Assembly: GCA_027531445.1 (NCBI GenBank)
Contig: JAPZRK010000035.1
Coordinates: 1 to 26,393, forward strand
Length of the DNA stretch: 26,393 nt
Source of the DNA: Leptospira sp.
GTDB lineage: Bacteria > Spirochaetota > Leptospiria > Leptospirales > Leptospiraceae
Reading direction: 5' to 3'
The translations under genes were made by a program, and so were the position numbers. Every line of letters begins with the position of its first letter. The stretch's first letter is position 1. Under the pieces are notes generated by a model. It worked only from the letters and a program-made list of their open reading frames with translations. It did no database searches and was not told the origin of the DNA. Shown one piece after another: positions 9,078 to 17,058 of this stretch.

Positions 9078-9809
9078 TTATCCTCTCCATCTTCTAGATT
9101 CGAGAACTTTAACAGTCAGATATAAAAACAAAAAAGATCCTGTAACAAAGAATATAATTCCCGTTAAAGGAAGAACACCTTTCGAAAATCCGATAAAATG
9201 TGAAAATATATGAAGGTGAAACAATACCTTTCTAGTCGTTGATTGGAACAGATGTGAAAAGTATCCAACGACCCAAAGAGTAAGGAGGATCACGACAGAA
9301 ATTAAGAGTGATACCATTTGATTTTTGGCAAGACTAGAAGCGAAGAGCCCCACAGTAAATGTGAACGTACCTAACAGAAAAACTCCAATTGTGCCAGACA
9401 GAACGATATATAATGGCGCTTGCCAATAAGCGTAAAGCAGGATGGGAAACAATCCATTGATAAAAAGACTAATGATGGCGCATATGGAAACACCAAACAT
9501 GAATTTACCGACTACGATTTCTAAATCTGTTATGGGACTCGTAAACAAAAGTTCAAGTGTACCTTTATTCTTTTCTTCAACAATCGATCCCATTGAAATA
9601 ATTACCATAGCGATAAGTATTGTCGTCATAAAGGAAACGAAGGTGACTACGGTTGCTTCTTCATAATTTGCTCTTCCATTGAAATTTAAAATCATGATGA
9701 ATAGTGCATTTAAAAACGCGGTACCACCGAGCACCAATGGGCCCATATACGTTCCAAAAAAAAGTTTGAATTCTTTTTTAAAAATCCAAAGTGCTGTTTG
9801 AAAATTCAT
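9078..9809 (-). CDS. GldF-like ABC transporter permease
   Basis: This 243-residue protein has about six hydrophobic segments and the motif EEKNKGTLELLFTSPI (78-93), which is typical of ABC-2 type permeases of the GldF/NosY kind, where it forms the loop contacting the ATPase. The N-terminus (FKKEFKLFFGTYMGPL) is the usual amphipathic leader of this family. The start ATG overlaps the stop of the ATPase gene by four bases, and the GldG-like gene follows after a four-base gap, so the three form one transporter module. The substrate is unknown. Confidence 0.9.
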   Translation of the reverse strand: MNFQTALWIFKKEFKLFFGTYMGPLVLGGTAFLNALFIMILNFNGRANYEEATVVTFVSFMTTILIAMVIISMGSIVEEKNKGTLELLFTSPITDLEIVVGKFMFGVSICAIISLFINGLFPILLYAYWQAPLYIVLSGTIGVFLLGTFTFTVGLFASSLAKNQMVSLLISVVILLTLWVVGYFSHLFQSTTRKVLFHLHIFSHFIGFSKGVLPLTGIIFFVTGSFLFLYLTVKVLESRRWRG

Positions 9810-10735
9810 ATTTTCTCCATAAAAATTTGTTCCAGCGAAACTTCTTGTTTTTTAATCGATTCGATTTGAATTCCGTTTTGTGTCGCAACTTGAAAAAGTC
9901 TTTCTTTGAAGGACTTTGTATCTTGTGATTGAATCACAAAGGTGCTTTCCTCTGAACTAGATTGTAATACAGAAAATGTATCTGATCCATTGAGCAATGA
10001 TTGAATAAAGGAAGTGAGATCTTCTTTAGTTTTGCCTGAAAGAGAAAGTTCTAAACCAGCAAGTCGCGACATCTCTTCATCCAACTTCGAAAAACTCAGC
10101 TCTTGCCTGAGTGCCCCTTTATGCAAAAATAGGAATTTATCACAGGTTTTATAAATCTCGCTTAAGATATGACTGGAGATCAGCACAGTATGTTCTCCCG
10201 CCAAACTTCGAATAAGGTTTCGAATTTCCACAATCTGTTTGGGATCGAGTCCGGAAATGGGTTCATCCATGATGACCACTTCTGGATTCCCTAGAATAGA
10301 TTGCGCAATCCCTACCCTTTTTCTAAAACCGAGAGACAAAGTTGAAATCAATTTGTCCTGTACATCTTTTAAATTCGTTTTAAGAATCACTCTTTCGATT
10401 TCCAAAAGCAATTCAGATTCACTGATCTGTTTCAATCGACCAACAAACTGTAAGTAATCGAAAACGGTGAAATCCTCGTACAATGGTGGTGATTCAGGAA
10501 GATACCCAATCTTTCGTTTTGCTTCTAAAGGAAAATCGAAGATCGACTTACCATCGATTTGAGCATCACCGGAAGATGGAATCAAAAATCCAGTGAGGAT
10601 TCGGATCGTAGTTGTCTTTCCTGCACCATTCAGACCAAGGAGTCCAACCACTTCCCCTTTCTCTAGCTTGAAATTCAGGCCCGAAATTGCCCGTTTTTCC
10701 CCGTAAAATTTTGATAAATTGCTGACTTGGATCAT
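9806..10735 (-). CDS. GldA-like ABC transporter ATP-binding protein
   Basis: The 309-residue ATPase has Walker A GLNGAGKTT (34-42), a signature motif LSLGFRKR (133-140; the usual LSGGQ is replaced, as in many GldA/NatA-type proteins), Walker B VVIMDEP (153-159) and the switch His in SSHILSE (H189). A C-terminal extension of about 85 residues beyond the core domain is usual for the GldA type. It is the first gene of the seven-gene minus-strand operon. The ATG at 10735 has only a weak purine-rich stretch upstream. A candidate promoter lies inside the start of the divergent kinase gene (10766-10794). It should power the GldF/GldG-like partners downstream. Confidence 0.92.
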   Translation of the reverse strand: MIQVSNLSKFYGEKRAISGLNFKLEKGEVVGLLGLNGAGKTTTIRILTGFLIPSSGDAQIDGKSIFDFPLEAKRKIGYLPESPPLYEDFTVFDYLQFVGRLKQISESELLLEIERVILKTNLKDVQDKLISTLSLGFRKRVGIAQSILGNPEVVIMDEPISGLDPKQIVEIRNLIRSLAGEHTVLISSHILSEIYKTCDKFLFLHKGALRQELSFSKLDEEMSRLAGLELSLSGKTKEDLTSFIQSLLNGSDTFSVLQSSSEESTFVIQSQDTKSFKERLFQVATQNGIQIESIKKQEVSLEQIFMEKI

Positions 10736-10738
10736 AAC
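10711..10738 (+). promoter_or_regulatory. Candidate sigma70 promoter of the kinase-regulator pair
   Basis: TTGATA (10711-10716) is followed after 16 bases by CATAAC (10733-10738), about 30 bases before the ATG at 10769. It overlaps the first codons of the divergent ATPase gene. Together with the minus-strand candidate it gives back-to-back promoters nested in each other's gene starts. Partial consensus match only. Confidence 0.35.
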
Positions 10739-10765
10739 TCTGGATTTAATTTAGATATATTTGGA

Positions 10766-10794
10766 CTTATGCGAGAAAATTTAGAAAAAATCAA
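10766..10794 (-). promoter_or_regulatory. Candidate sigma70 promoter of the ABC-mpl-pheS operon
   Basis: On the minus strand TTGATT (10789-10794) is followed after 17 bases by CATAAG (10766-10771). The expected start of transcription is about 25 bases before the ATG of the ATPase gene. It lies inside the first codons of the divergent kinase gene. It was found by eye and matches the consensus only partly. Confidence 0.35.
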
Positions 10795-12259
10795 AGGCTT
10801 TTTCAAAGATGAACCAAGCTTTTTTGCGGCAAAGCAACTTCTTTTTGAAATGGAACAGAATTTGTCTCTCGAGGCCCTCCAGAAATCATTGGATTTGGTG
10901 CAAGATGCCATATATATTTTGGATAAGGACTGGAATTACGTTTATGCGAACGAAAGAGCCCTCCTAATGACAGGTATGTCGGCAATCGAACTACTCGGTA
11001 AAAATGTTTGGACCACCTTTCCCTTTGTTATGGAAACAGAACTGGGCTTGGCCATGATGAAATCTGGAGAAGATAAACAGCCAAGGGAAATCAAACAATT
11101 CTACGGATTCGATAACCGGTGGTTTGATTTTTTTATCCTACCTTACGAAGCATTTTTGATCGTTCGCACGGATGAATGCACCCAGAAGAAAGAAGTAGAA
11201 TTGGACTATGGAAACGTTCTCTTTAAAAATAAAGCCATTATCACCGCGATCCCCGATGAATTGTATCGCATTCATAAAAATGGGCTTGTGATCAATTACA
11301 AAGACTATCCTGAATTTTCTAACTGGAACGAAAGAAACGAAATTCAATTTTTTGCCTTGGAGGAAATTTTTCCCAAGGATAGATTAGAGTGTATCACCAC
11401 CAAACGAGATGAGGTGATTGCATCCGGAATCGTTGCGACAATGGAATTTTCTATCGATAAATACGATGGGGAAAAGTTTTTCGAGATGAGACTCTCCAAG
11501 AGTGGTGAAGAAGAAGTTCTTGCCATCGTTCGAAATATCACGATTCGAAAAAAAGCGGAGATTTTAAAGAACGAATTTATCAGTCTCGTCAGTCACGAAC
11601 TACGAACACCATTAACTTCGATCAAAGGTGCCATTGAACTTTTGATTGGTGGCGTAGCAGGTGAATTAACTGCACAAACAAAATCACTTCTCAATATTTG
11701 CAAAAAGAATACACAAAGGTTGGTTCGATTTGTTGGCGACCTCCTCGACTTAGAAGCATTGAATTCAGGTAATATCAACTTTACATACAAAAATCATTGT
11801 CTCGGCGAGATTGTCGAAACAGTGACAGAAAGTATGCGATCGTTTGCAGATCAATTTCATGTAAGCCTAAAAGTGGAAGGAACAAGTAAACCAATTATAG
11901 TTTTTGTGGATGAAGATCGTCTGATCCATTGCATCAATAATCTAATCTCAAATGCGGTAAAGTATACACCCAAAAATGAGACAGTTTCCATCAGGGTTTA
12001 TGAGACGGAAAAGGAGGCATACATCGAAGTTTCCGACTGTGGTCCAGGAATCGATGCCGATTTCCAACCACGTCTCTTTCACCGTTTTGCCCAGGGAGCT
12101 CCACCAAAAGATAAGTTAGTGGGAGGATCTGGACTCGGTTTATCTGTTACCAAAGCGTTTTTGGAATCAATGCTCGGTTCCATCGGTTACAAAACTTCTG
12201 ATTCGGGCACAACATTTCAAATCAAACTGCCAAAATCCTTAAACGAAGTGAACCAATAG
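10769..12259 (+). CDS. Soluble PAS-PAS sensor histidine kinase
   Basis: The start chosen is the ATG at 10769, with a GGA five bases upstream. A TTG at 10727 is in frame but lies inside the divergent ATPase gene. The 496-residue product has no membrane segment. It carries two PAS-type regions (about 35-140 and 155-262), a HisKA box SHELRTPLTS with phospho-acceptor H276, and a full ATPase domain: N box NLISNAVKYTP (N395), G1 DCGPGID (423-429), F box FHRFAQ (437-442), G2 GGSGLGLSV (452-460). It should therefore autophosphorylate in response to a cytoplasmic signal. The ligand of the PAS domains cannot be told. The response regulator follows after two bases and is its likely partner. Confidence 0.92.
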   Translation: MRENLEKIKGFFKDEPSFFAAKQLLFEMEQNLSLEALQKSLDLVQDAIYILDKDWNYVYANERALLMTGMSAIELLGKNVWTTFPFVMETELGLAMMKSGEDKQPREIKQFYGFDNRWFDFFILPYEAFLIVRTDECTQKKEVELDYGNVLFKNKAIITAIPDELYRIHKNGLVINYKDYPEFSNWNERNEIQFFALEEIFPKDRLECITTKRDEVIASGIVATMEFSIDKYDGEKFFEMRLSKSGEEEVLAIVRNITIRKKAEILKNEFISLVSHELRTPLTSIKGAIELLIGGVAGELTAQTKSLLNICKKNTQRLVRFVGDLLDLEALNSGNINFTYKNHCLGEIVETVTESMRSFADQFHVSLKVEGTSKPIIVFVDEDRLIHCINNLISNAVKYTPKNETVSIRVYETEKEAYIEVSDCGPGIDADFQPRLFHRFAQGAPPKDKLVGGSGLGLSVTKAFLESMLGSIGYKTSDSGTTFQIKLPKSLNEVNQ

Positions 12260-12261
12260 TT

Positions 12262-12660
12262 ATGCAAAAACAACTTCAATCCATACTCATAGTCGAAGAC
12301 GAAGAAGACATTATAGAAATTTTACGAATTGCTCTTTCAATCAACAGTAACTTTCATCTAATCTTTGCTAGGAGCGGAAAAGAAGGTTTGGACAGAGCAA
12401 AATTGGAAGCTCCCGACTTGATTTTGATTGATGTGTTGATGCCAGGAATGAACGGCTTAACATTAAGCGAAGAATTGAAAAAAGAAGATAAAACAAAACA
12501 GATTCCAATCATTTTTATCACATCTAGAGTCCAAAAAAACGAGATTTTAGAATACAAAGCCAAAGGAGCGATAGGCGTCATTGAGAAACCATTCGCTCCA
12601 ATGGAGATTGTAACAAAGATAAGGGGATTTTGGGGAGAGGTATCAACCCTCCTCTACTAA
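12262..12660 (+). CDS. Receiver-only response regulator
   Basis: The 132-residue protein is a single CheY-like receiver: acidic pocket VEDEED (11-16), phospho-acceptor D57 in LIDVLMPGMNG, switch T87 in FITSR and conserved K109 in EKPF. There is no DNA-binding or enzyme output domain, so it must act by binding another protein or as a phosphorelay intermediate. It follows the kinase by two bases and should receive phosphate from H276. Its stop codon overlaps that of the convergent kinase gene by four bases (12657-12660). Confidence 0.92.
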   Translation: MQKQLQSILIVEDEEDIIEILRIALSINSNFHLIFARSGKEGLDRAKLEAPDLILIDVLMPGMNGLTLSEELKKEDKTKQIPIIFITSRVQKNEILEYKAKGAIGVIEKPFAPMEIVTKIRGFWGEVSTLLY

Positions 12661-13655
12661 TCTTTAAAATCTTTGAGTATTTCGTCTTGTCGTCCCATTA
12701 GCTTGATTGTGAGTCGGGGACCAACTTCCTGAACAATACGCGACGCAACATAATTGCCCCATCTAGCGGCCTTTTTGTTGGAATATCCATTTGTCAATCC
12801 GTATAACACACCTGCGGCGAATGCATCGCCTGCACCAGTTGTATCAATCGGTTTGACTGGAAAACCAGGCACCAACGAAATCATGCCCTTTTCTGCAACA
12901 TAAGCTCCGTCTTTGCCTGCCGTCATAAAAACATAGTCCGCTAGCTTACTAATAAATTCGACTGCTTCCCGAGGATCCGTCTTTCCACTCAGGGCAAGTC
13001 CTTCTTCGGTATTACAGAAAACTACATCAACATATTCTTTTGTTAAATGGATGAATTCATCTCGTGATCTGTTCACACAAAAGGGATCACTATATGTAAA
13101 GGCAACCTTAACATTGTGTTTTTTTGCTTCGGACATTGCAAGTTCACTTGCCTTCTTTGTAGAATCTCCGTCCCATAAATAACCTTCAACGTAAACAAAC
13201 TTTGAAACTTTAAGTCTTTCTATATCAATATCGGCTGGAGCAAGAGAAGTCGAAATTCCCAAGGAAGTTAACATAGTCCTTTCTGCATCTGGAGTTGTTA
13301 AGACAACGCAAGTGCCTGTATGGCCTTCAAGATCGGGTTCTGTTTCGAAGAACACTCCTGCTTCTTCCATGTCCTTTTTATAAAATTCGCCGTACGTATC
13401 TTTGGTAACTTTGCCAGAATAAGCGCATGCTCCGCCAGAATTAGCGATCGCAATCATCGTGTTAGCCGCGCTTCCACCTGATCTCAATTCCTTTTTGGCC
13501 TCATGTAAATCTGCCAAAATCTGTCCTTGCCTTGTTTCGTCGACAAGTGTCATCACACCTTTAGTTATGTTTTGCTTTTCTAAAAACATCGGTTCAATGA
13601 ACGCGATGATATCTACCAGCGCATTTCCAACGCCAAATACATCATATTTCTTCAT
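12657..13655 (-). CDS. PfkB-family sugar/adenosine kinase
   Basis: The start chosen is the ATG at 13655 (332 residues, MKKYDVFGVGNALVD). A TTG at 13685 would add ten residues unlike the family start. The family motifs are present: the N-terminal GGSAANT (60-66) for substrate binding and the C-terminal DTTGAGDAFAAG (271-282), with D277 as the catalytic base and the anion hole of GAGD. The overall pattern (GNALVDI start, GVMTLVDE, GSAANTM) is that of bacterial adenosine-kinase-like enzymes, which phosphorylate a nucleoside or sugar 5'-hydroxyl with ATP. The substrate is not proven by sequence. It stands alone on the minus strand between a convergent regulator gene and a divergent receptor gene. 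Confidence 0.88.
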   Translation of the reverse strand: MKKYDVFGVGNALVDIIAFIEPMFLEKQNITKGVMTLVDETRQGQILADLHEAKKELRSGGSAANTMIAIANSGGACAYSGKVTKDTYGEFYKKDMEEAGVFFETEPDLEGHTGTCVVLTTPDAERTMLTSLGISTSLAPADIDIERLKVSKFVYVEGYLWDGDSTKKASELAMSEAKKHNVKVAFTYSDPFCVNRSRDEFIHLTKEYVDVVFCNTEEGLALSGKTDPREAVEFISKLADYVFMTAGKDGAYVAEKGMISLVPGFPVKPIDTTGAGDAFAAGVLYGLTNGYSNKKAARWGNYVASRIVQEVGPRLTIKLMGRQDEILKDFKD

Positions 13656-13756
13656 AAGAACAAATCTTTGAGATCTATAAATCAAGTCCGCATTTTTTCT
13701 TGCTCAGTTGGAGAAAAAAGAAACACTGTTCGTAGACCGTTTTGTCTGAATCACAA
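13656..13756. other. 101-bp divergent intergenic region
   Basis: This is the region between the PfkB kinase gene and the TonB-receptor gene, and one of the largest gaps in the window. It must hold promoters for both, but no pair of -35/-10 boxes stands out. It is too short for a cobalamin riboswitch and has no B12-box-like sequence. I see no repeat or clear operator. Confidence 0.5.
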
Positions 13757-15841
13757 ATGAGAAGTCGCCTACGAGCATCTAACTGCAGATATATTTTGTT
13801 AAGTGCCATTTTGGTCTTTTCTATCCCATCACTTTCTCAAACAAATAAACAGACACCGATCGAAGTTTCTACGGAAGTGGATTCTTCCTCAAAAAATCCC
13901 AATCTTTCTAAAAATCCAACTTCCTTTCAAAAAGAGATCATTCTGGATTCTACAAAAAATAGGTATCTTTCGCTACCAGATATTTTGGAGAGAGAGGCAG
14001 GGATTCGGATAAGACAGTATGGTGGTCTCGGTTCCTATTCTACACTTTCCATTCGAGGAACAAATCCTAACCAAACAAAGGTGTATTGGAATGGAATTCC
14101 ACTTAATAATTCACAGGGAGGTGAAATCAATCTTGCAGATCTGCCATTTGACAATCTTGAAAAAATTGAAATCTATAAATCATCTACACCTGCTGGTTTT
14201 TCTGGATCAAATATTGGCGGCTCTATCAATTTGGTTTCAAAAACAGGAGCAGTAAAACCTAGAACACGTATTTCTATTCAAGGCGGAAGCTTTAAAACAA
14301 CAAAGTCGACAGTCACACATATGAATTCTTTTCAGAATGGTTCGTATTACTTTCAAGCATTGGGAGAAAAATCAGATCAAAATTTTGCTTATTTGAATAA
14401 CCAAGGGACATTGTTATTTAACACTTATGATGATATCATTGACCAAAGAAGAAATGCTCAATATGAAAAAGGTGGTCTCACAGGTAACATCAACTATCAA
14501 ATTGGCAAAACAAATATTAGTTTTTTGAACGATTTTTTATACCGAAAACAAGGACTTCCGGGCCCCGGCAACCGCCAAACAGAAAGTGTCCAAAGAAAAT
14601 TTACACGTTTTTCAAATGCGATCTCTACAAATACAAAAGAGTTTTTGCACGACTCAATCAATTTAGAAACGAAACTTTTTCACAATACGAGTACCGATGA
14701 TCTTTTTGATCCGAAGAGTGAATTTTCGAACGGATTGCCTGATTCCAGAACTGATATCAAACAATACGGATTTTCTATTTCACCCACTATTTATCTACTC
14801 CAATACAATCAAATTTTGCGAACCTCGGTATCTGCAGAACAGGAGTATTTTAATAGAGACAGAATGCGAAGTGACCACCAAACAGAAAGTAAAGATCCCT
14901 CAAAAAGAAGGAATTATACAAGCTTTCAATTACAAGATGAGATAAGGTTTTTTAAGAATCGATTATTTTTCGTTCCTCAAATTCGTTTTGATCGATATGA
15001 AGATCGATTTGGAAAGGATTTAGCTTCTCTACGTAATCAATTCAATGATCCATTAGTAGATCAGTTTAAAATCCAACGAAATTTCACAAATCCAAGTTTT
15101 GGGATAAAGTTTATCATTTTCCAAGAAAAAAGTTATGATTTTGGTATTATGGGAAATATCAGTAAGGAATTCAGGATTCCCGCTTTTATCGAGTTATTCG
15201 GTGAACGAGGAAGCATAGTTGGAAATGCTTCTTTAAAGCCCGAAATGAGCCGCAATTCAGATGCAGGTCTTTTTTTAAAATCAAAGGTAACGCAGGAATG
15301 GAAATGGGATAGTGAACTTGTTTATTTTCAAAAGAAAATCTATGACATGATCCTCTTTTTACCAAACTCACAATTTACTCTAAGACCAGAAAATGTAGAT
15401 CAAGCGACAATCAATGGAATTGAAACGAGCCACTTGTTTACTTGGAACAAAGGTTGGAAATTTAATTTCCAATACACCTATCAAAATGCAAGAAACACGT
15501 CGGATTCTCCTTCATTGAATGGAAAATACTTACCCCTTCGGCCAAAGAGTCAAATGAGTTCGCAAATTACTTATTTTAAAGATTGGGGAGAGTTAGGTGT
15601 CGAATACTTATTCATTGGGGCAAACTTTAGAGATCGGACCAATGAATACTTTGGATACCTTCCCGCACGACAAATTTTTAACTGTTTTTTGACTTATATA
15701 CCATATCGAGACAAGGAATTAGATCGAGAATTTTTAATTACATTTGAAGTTAGAAATCTAACAGACAAAAAAGTCGAGGATTTTGTTGGTTATCCACTCC
15801 CAGGACGTAGCTATTACTTAACAGGGAGCTATCGTTTTTGA
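13757..15841 (+). CDS. TonB-dependent outer-membrane receptor (BtuB-like)
   Basis: The start chosen is the ATG at 13757, which gives a normal signal peptide (basic MRSRLRAS, hydrophobic core 12-22, possible cleavage after SLS, residues 25-27). A TTG at 13742 would add five residues. The 694-residue protein has a plug domain (about 65-170) with LPDILEREAGIRIRQYGG, STLSIRGTNPNQTKVYWNG and GSNIGGSINLVS, all typical of TonB receptors. It is followed by a long beta-barrel rich in alternating aromatic and polar residues, ending in the outer-membrane signature SYRF with C-terminal Phe. Such receptors import siderophores, haem or cobalamin, powered by TonB-ExbB-ExbD. The size and plug resemble BtuB, but the ligand is not shown. 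The next gene, one base on, is a propeller lipoprotein, a likely partner. Confidence 0.88.
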   Translation: MRSRLRASNCRYILLSAILVFSIPSLSQTNKQTPIEVSTEVDSSSKNPNLSKNPTSFQKEIILDSTKNRYLSLPDILEREAGIRIRQYGGLGSYSTLSIRGTNPNQTKVYWNGIPLNNSQGGEINLADLPFDNLEKIEIYKSSTPAGFSGSNIGGSINLVSKTGAVKPRTRISIQGGSFKTTKSTVTHMNSFQNGSYYFQALGEKSDQNFAYLNNQGTLLFNTYDDIIDQRRNAQYEKGGLTGNINYQIGKTNISFLNDFLYRKQGLPGPGNRQTESVQRKFTRFSNAISTNTKEFLHDSINLETKLFHNTSTDDLFDPKSEFSNGLPDSRTDIKQYGFSISPTIYLLQYNQILRTSVSAEQEYFNRDRMRSDHQTESKDPSKRRNYTSFQLQDEIRFFKNRLFFVPQIRFDRYEDRFGKDLASLRNQFNDPLVDQFKIQRNFTNPSFGIKFIIFQEKSYDFGIMGNISKEFRIPAFIELFGERGSIVGNASLKPEMSRNSDAGLFLKSKVTQEWKWDSELVYFQKKIYDMILFLPNSQFTLRPENVDQATINGIETSHLFTWNKGWKFNFQYTYQNARNTSDSPSLNGKYLPLRPKSQMSSQITYFKDWGELGVEYLFIGANFRDRTNEYFGYLPARQIFNCFLTYIPYRDKELDREFLITFEVRNLTDKKVEDFVGYPLPGRSYYLTGSYRF

Positions 15842-15857
15842 TATGTTCGTTCGTAAA

Positions 15858-17027
15858 ATGAAACGCCTAATACTCATAATACCACTTTTCATTTCATTCC
15901 ATTGCAATGTTTTGGAAATTGAAAAACCAAATCTCCTTCAATACCTTTTCGTTTTTTCCTCTCCAGCTTCTGTCGGAGTTGTGACATCCGATTTTAGTAG
16001 CGGAGGTAGATTTAAATCTTTCGACTTAAATTCGCTTACATCTTCACCTACATCTGCAACGATTCATTCAGATGCCATTGGTCGGTTTTTCAATCAAAAA
16101 GTGTACATTGTGAACCGATTGAATCGGGACACGATTCAAGTGCTCGATCCAGCTTTGGCTTTTTTAACCGTCCAAGATTTTAGTGTTGGGCAGGGAAGAA
16201 ACCCGCACGACATTTCGGTTTGGAATGATAAATACTACATTGCTTTATATAATTCGGATGCAATCCCAATTTATAACGCAAATACAGGACTTTTACAAGG
16301 AAGTATTTCCTTGTCTAGGTTTAGAGAAACATTTTCAAGTTCAGGAAATCCAGACGCTTTTTTAGAAGCGGAATCGATGGTACAACATGAATCTAGGCTT
16401 TTCGTAACATTACAGCGGTTAGATAGAAATGACACATCGGGATTTTTTCCACCAAACTCTGATTCACTACTAATCGAAATTGATCTTAATTTAGATCAAA
16501 TCGTCCAGGTCTATACGCTTCCTGTCCGCAACCCAACTGGTAAAATTTATAAAAAAACATTATTTGGTGATCCGCATCTGCTGATTTCATGCACTGCCTT
16601 TACTGGTTTTCTCTCAAGGAATGATGGTGGGATCATTGCTTTTCATTTGCCGTCGCGAACATTCAGACCAGGTTTTTTATATAGTGAAGAAGTAGCAGGT
16701 GGCGATATCTCAAGTTTTCAAATCAAGAATGAATCGATTGGTTATGCTTCAATTTTGGATGCAAGTTTCAAAAAGAGTATACAAATCTTTCAGCCGAGTA
16801 CGGGAGCAAAACTTGGAACTCTGATCGAAATTCCTGGCAATGTCGGGGCAAATTTGAGTGGCATGTTTCTGACTGAAGACGGAAAGCTAATTGTCGGCAA
16901 TACCGACTTCCGTAGCCCAGGTCTAATCATATACGATACAAACCAAGCAAATTTACTTTTAAGCCCAGCTCCAATCTCTGTTGAGCTGACACCTCTCGAC
17001 ATCTTTCAATTGCAGAATTCACAATAA
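15858..17027 (+). CDS. Beta-propeller lipoprotein paired with the TonB receptor
   Basis: Two in-frame ATGs are possible: 15843, one base after the receptor stop, and 15858, which gives the tidier signal peptide MKRLILIIPLFISFHC. The latter is chosen. Cys16 is a probable lipidation site; spirochaete lipoboxes are loose, and S-F-H-C fits only loosely. The mature part has repeated segments of the YncE type, for example GRNPHDISVWNDKYYIALYN followed by PIYNANTG, consistent with a seven-bladed propeller. No enzyme motif is seen. In Bacteroides, BtuG is a surface propeller lipoprotein that captures cobalamin beside BtuB. The same gene order here suggests a comparable ligand-capture role, by analogy only. 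Confidence 0.78.
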   Translation: MKRLILIIPLFISFHCNVLEIEKPNLLQYLFVFSSPASVGVVTSDFSSGGRFKSFDLNSLTSSPTSATIHSDAIGRFFNQKVYIVNRLNRDTIQVLDPALAFLTVQDFSVGQGRNPHDISVWNDKYYIALYNSDAIPIYNANTGLLQGSISLSRFRETFSSSGNPDAFLEAESMVQHESRLFVTLQRLDRNDTSGFFPPNSDSLLIEIDLNLDQIVQVYTLPVRNPTGKIYKKTLFGDPHLLISCTAFTGFLSRNDGGIIAFHLPSRTFRPGFLYSEEVAGGDISSFQIKNESIGYASILDASFKKSIQIFQPSTGAKLGTLIEIPGNVGANLSGMFLTEDGKLIVGNTDFRSPGLIIYDTNQANLLLSPAPISVELTPLDIFQLQNSQ

Positions 17028-17058
17028 TTTTTAAAATAGGATTATAGGAATCAAAAGT

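Noticed and set aside
10727..10768. TTG start for the histidine kinase
   Set aside because: It would place the first codons inside the divergent ATPase gene. The ATG at 10769 is a better start with a GGA upstream.
13656..13756. Cobalamin riboswitch before the TonB receptor gene
   Set aside because: The gap is only about 100 bases and no B12-box-like sequence is present.
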